Below, piece by piece: positions 13,078 to 13,259 of a stretch of 13,259 bases of DNA. The notes below the pieces were generated by a model that was given only the letters and a program-made list of their open reading frames with translations, was not told where the DNA came from and did not search any database. How positions within the stretch are numbered: position 1 is the first letter of the stretch; each line of letters begins with the position of its first letter. Source of the DNA: Bacteroidales bacterium UBA1064 (lineage in GTDB: Bacteria; Bacteroidota; Bacteroidia; Bacteroidales; Tenuifilaceae); contig DCDD01000061.1 in assembly GCA_002316235.1 (NCBI GenBank), positions 1-13,259 on the forward strand, given 5' to 3'. The position numbers were made by a program, and so were the translations under genes.

Positions 13078-13259
13078 GCAAACCCATTATTTTGATTTGA
13101 GCGCTTTTGCTTTTATATCAACATTATATACTTCTTATTCAACTCCTTACTTTTCGCATTTTTTTAAATTGAACTAGTCATATTGCCATTAACGTCAAGC
13201 TGTGCAACTAAAAAATTGAAGACCCCTGTAACTCGGGTTGCTCAGCCAAAAATATTTGG
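13078..13259. other. AT-rich right-edge region without a recognised gene
   Basis: This stretch upstream of mntP holds no start-to-stop gene I can support. A minus-strand frame is open from the window edge to a stop at 13195-13197 (21 codons), too short to judge. Near the edge there are small GC-containing repeats (ACCC / GGGT around 13223-13240, CCAAA / TTTGG at 13246-13259), which could be the beginning of a structured element cut by the window. Confidence 0.3.

Noticed and set aside
13195..13259. Minus-strand frame open to the right window edge (21 codons to a stop at 13195-13197)
   Set aside because: Too short to tell a neighbouring gene's 3' end from chance; the residues match nothing I recognise.
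13031..13259. yybP-ykoY manganese riboswitch upstream of mntP
   Set aside because: The conserved core could not be found, and the best promoter candidate leaves only about 10 nt of leader.
1..13259. CRISPR arrays, tRNA/rRNA genes, insertion sequences, phage or toxin-antitoxin genes
   Set aside because: Looked for across the window; no direct-repeat arrays, cloverleaf sequences, transposase motifs or terminal inverted repeats were recognised.

Overview
This window looks like a chromosomal segment from a member of the Bacteroidota, probably Bacteroidales-like (the order is a guess). The evidence is a SusC/SusD pair, SPII lipoproteins with acidic residues after the lipobox cysteine, AT-rich leaders, and promoters of the Bacteroidota type (TTTG, about 19 bp, TAnnTTTG). 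Its main content is a compact polysaccharide utilisation locus (PUL) on the minus strand, with a divergent regulator/transporter pair on the plus strand. Two unrelated housekeeping-type genes lie to the right.

PUL (positions 41-9854, minus strand, transcribed right to left). The order is GH3 beta-glucosidase lipoprotein, SusC-like TonB-dependent transporter, SusD-like lipoprotein, surface-glycan-binding-type lipoprotein (SusE/F position), and GH30 endo-glucanase lipoprotein. The first four are tightly packed (gaps of 25, 12 and 20 bp). The GH30 gene follows a 169-bp gap that holds a terminator-like hairpin. GH30 plus GH3 with SusC/D and one binding protein, and no GH16 or GH17, is the gene content I associate with 1,6-beta-glucan (pustulan/fungal wall) loci such as B. 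thetaiotaomicron BT3309-BT3314. That substrate is inferred, not proven.

Divergent control region (9855-10081). A good promoter for the PUL (TTTG-N19-TATATTTG on the minus strand) is bracketed by two near-identical 19-bp palindromes of consensus AAGTGTMTTTTTRACAMTT. Their centres are 61 bp apart, about six helical turns. One covers the predicted transcription start and the other sits just upstream of the -33 box. Rightwards runs a NrtR/AraR-type regulator (Nudix-like sensor plus winged helix), followed 17 bp later by a 90-aa SemiSWEET sugar transporter. No hybrid two-component regulator or ECF sigma/anti-sigma pair is seen in the window.

Working model (inference). GH30 cuts glucan at the cell surface, SusD and the binding protein capture oligosaccharides, SusC imports them, periplasmic GH3 releases glucose, and SemiSWEET moves glucose across the inner membrane. 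The Nudix-type regulator would repress the operon by binding both palindromes until a sugar-derived effector releases it.

Right side. 11107-11774 is a 668-bp stretch without a convincing gene; it contains small hairpins, one remnant-like minus-strand reading frame and a promoter at its right end. A cytidylate-kinase-like P-loop protein (11775-12470, plus) converges, with a 2-bp gap, on an MntP manganese efflux pump (12473-13030, minus).
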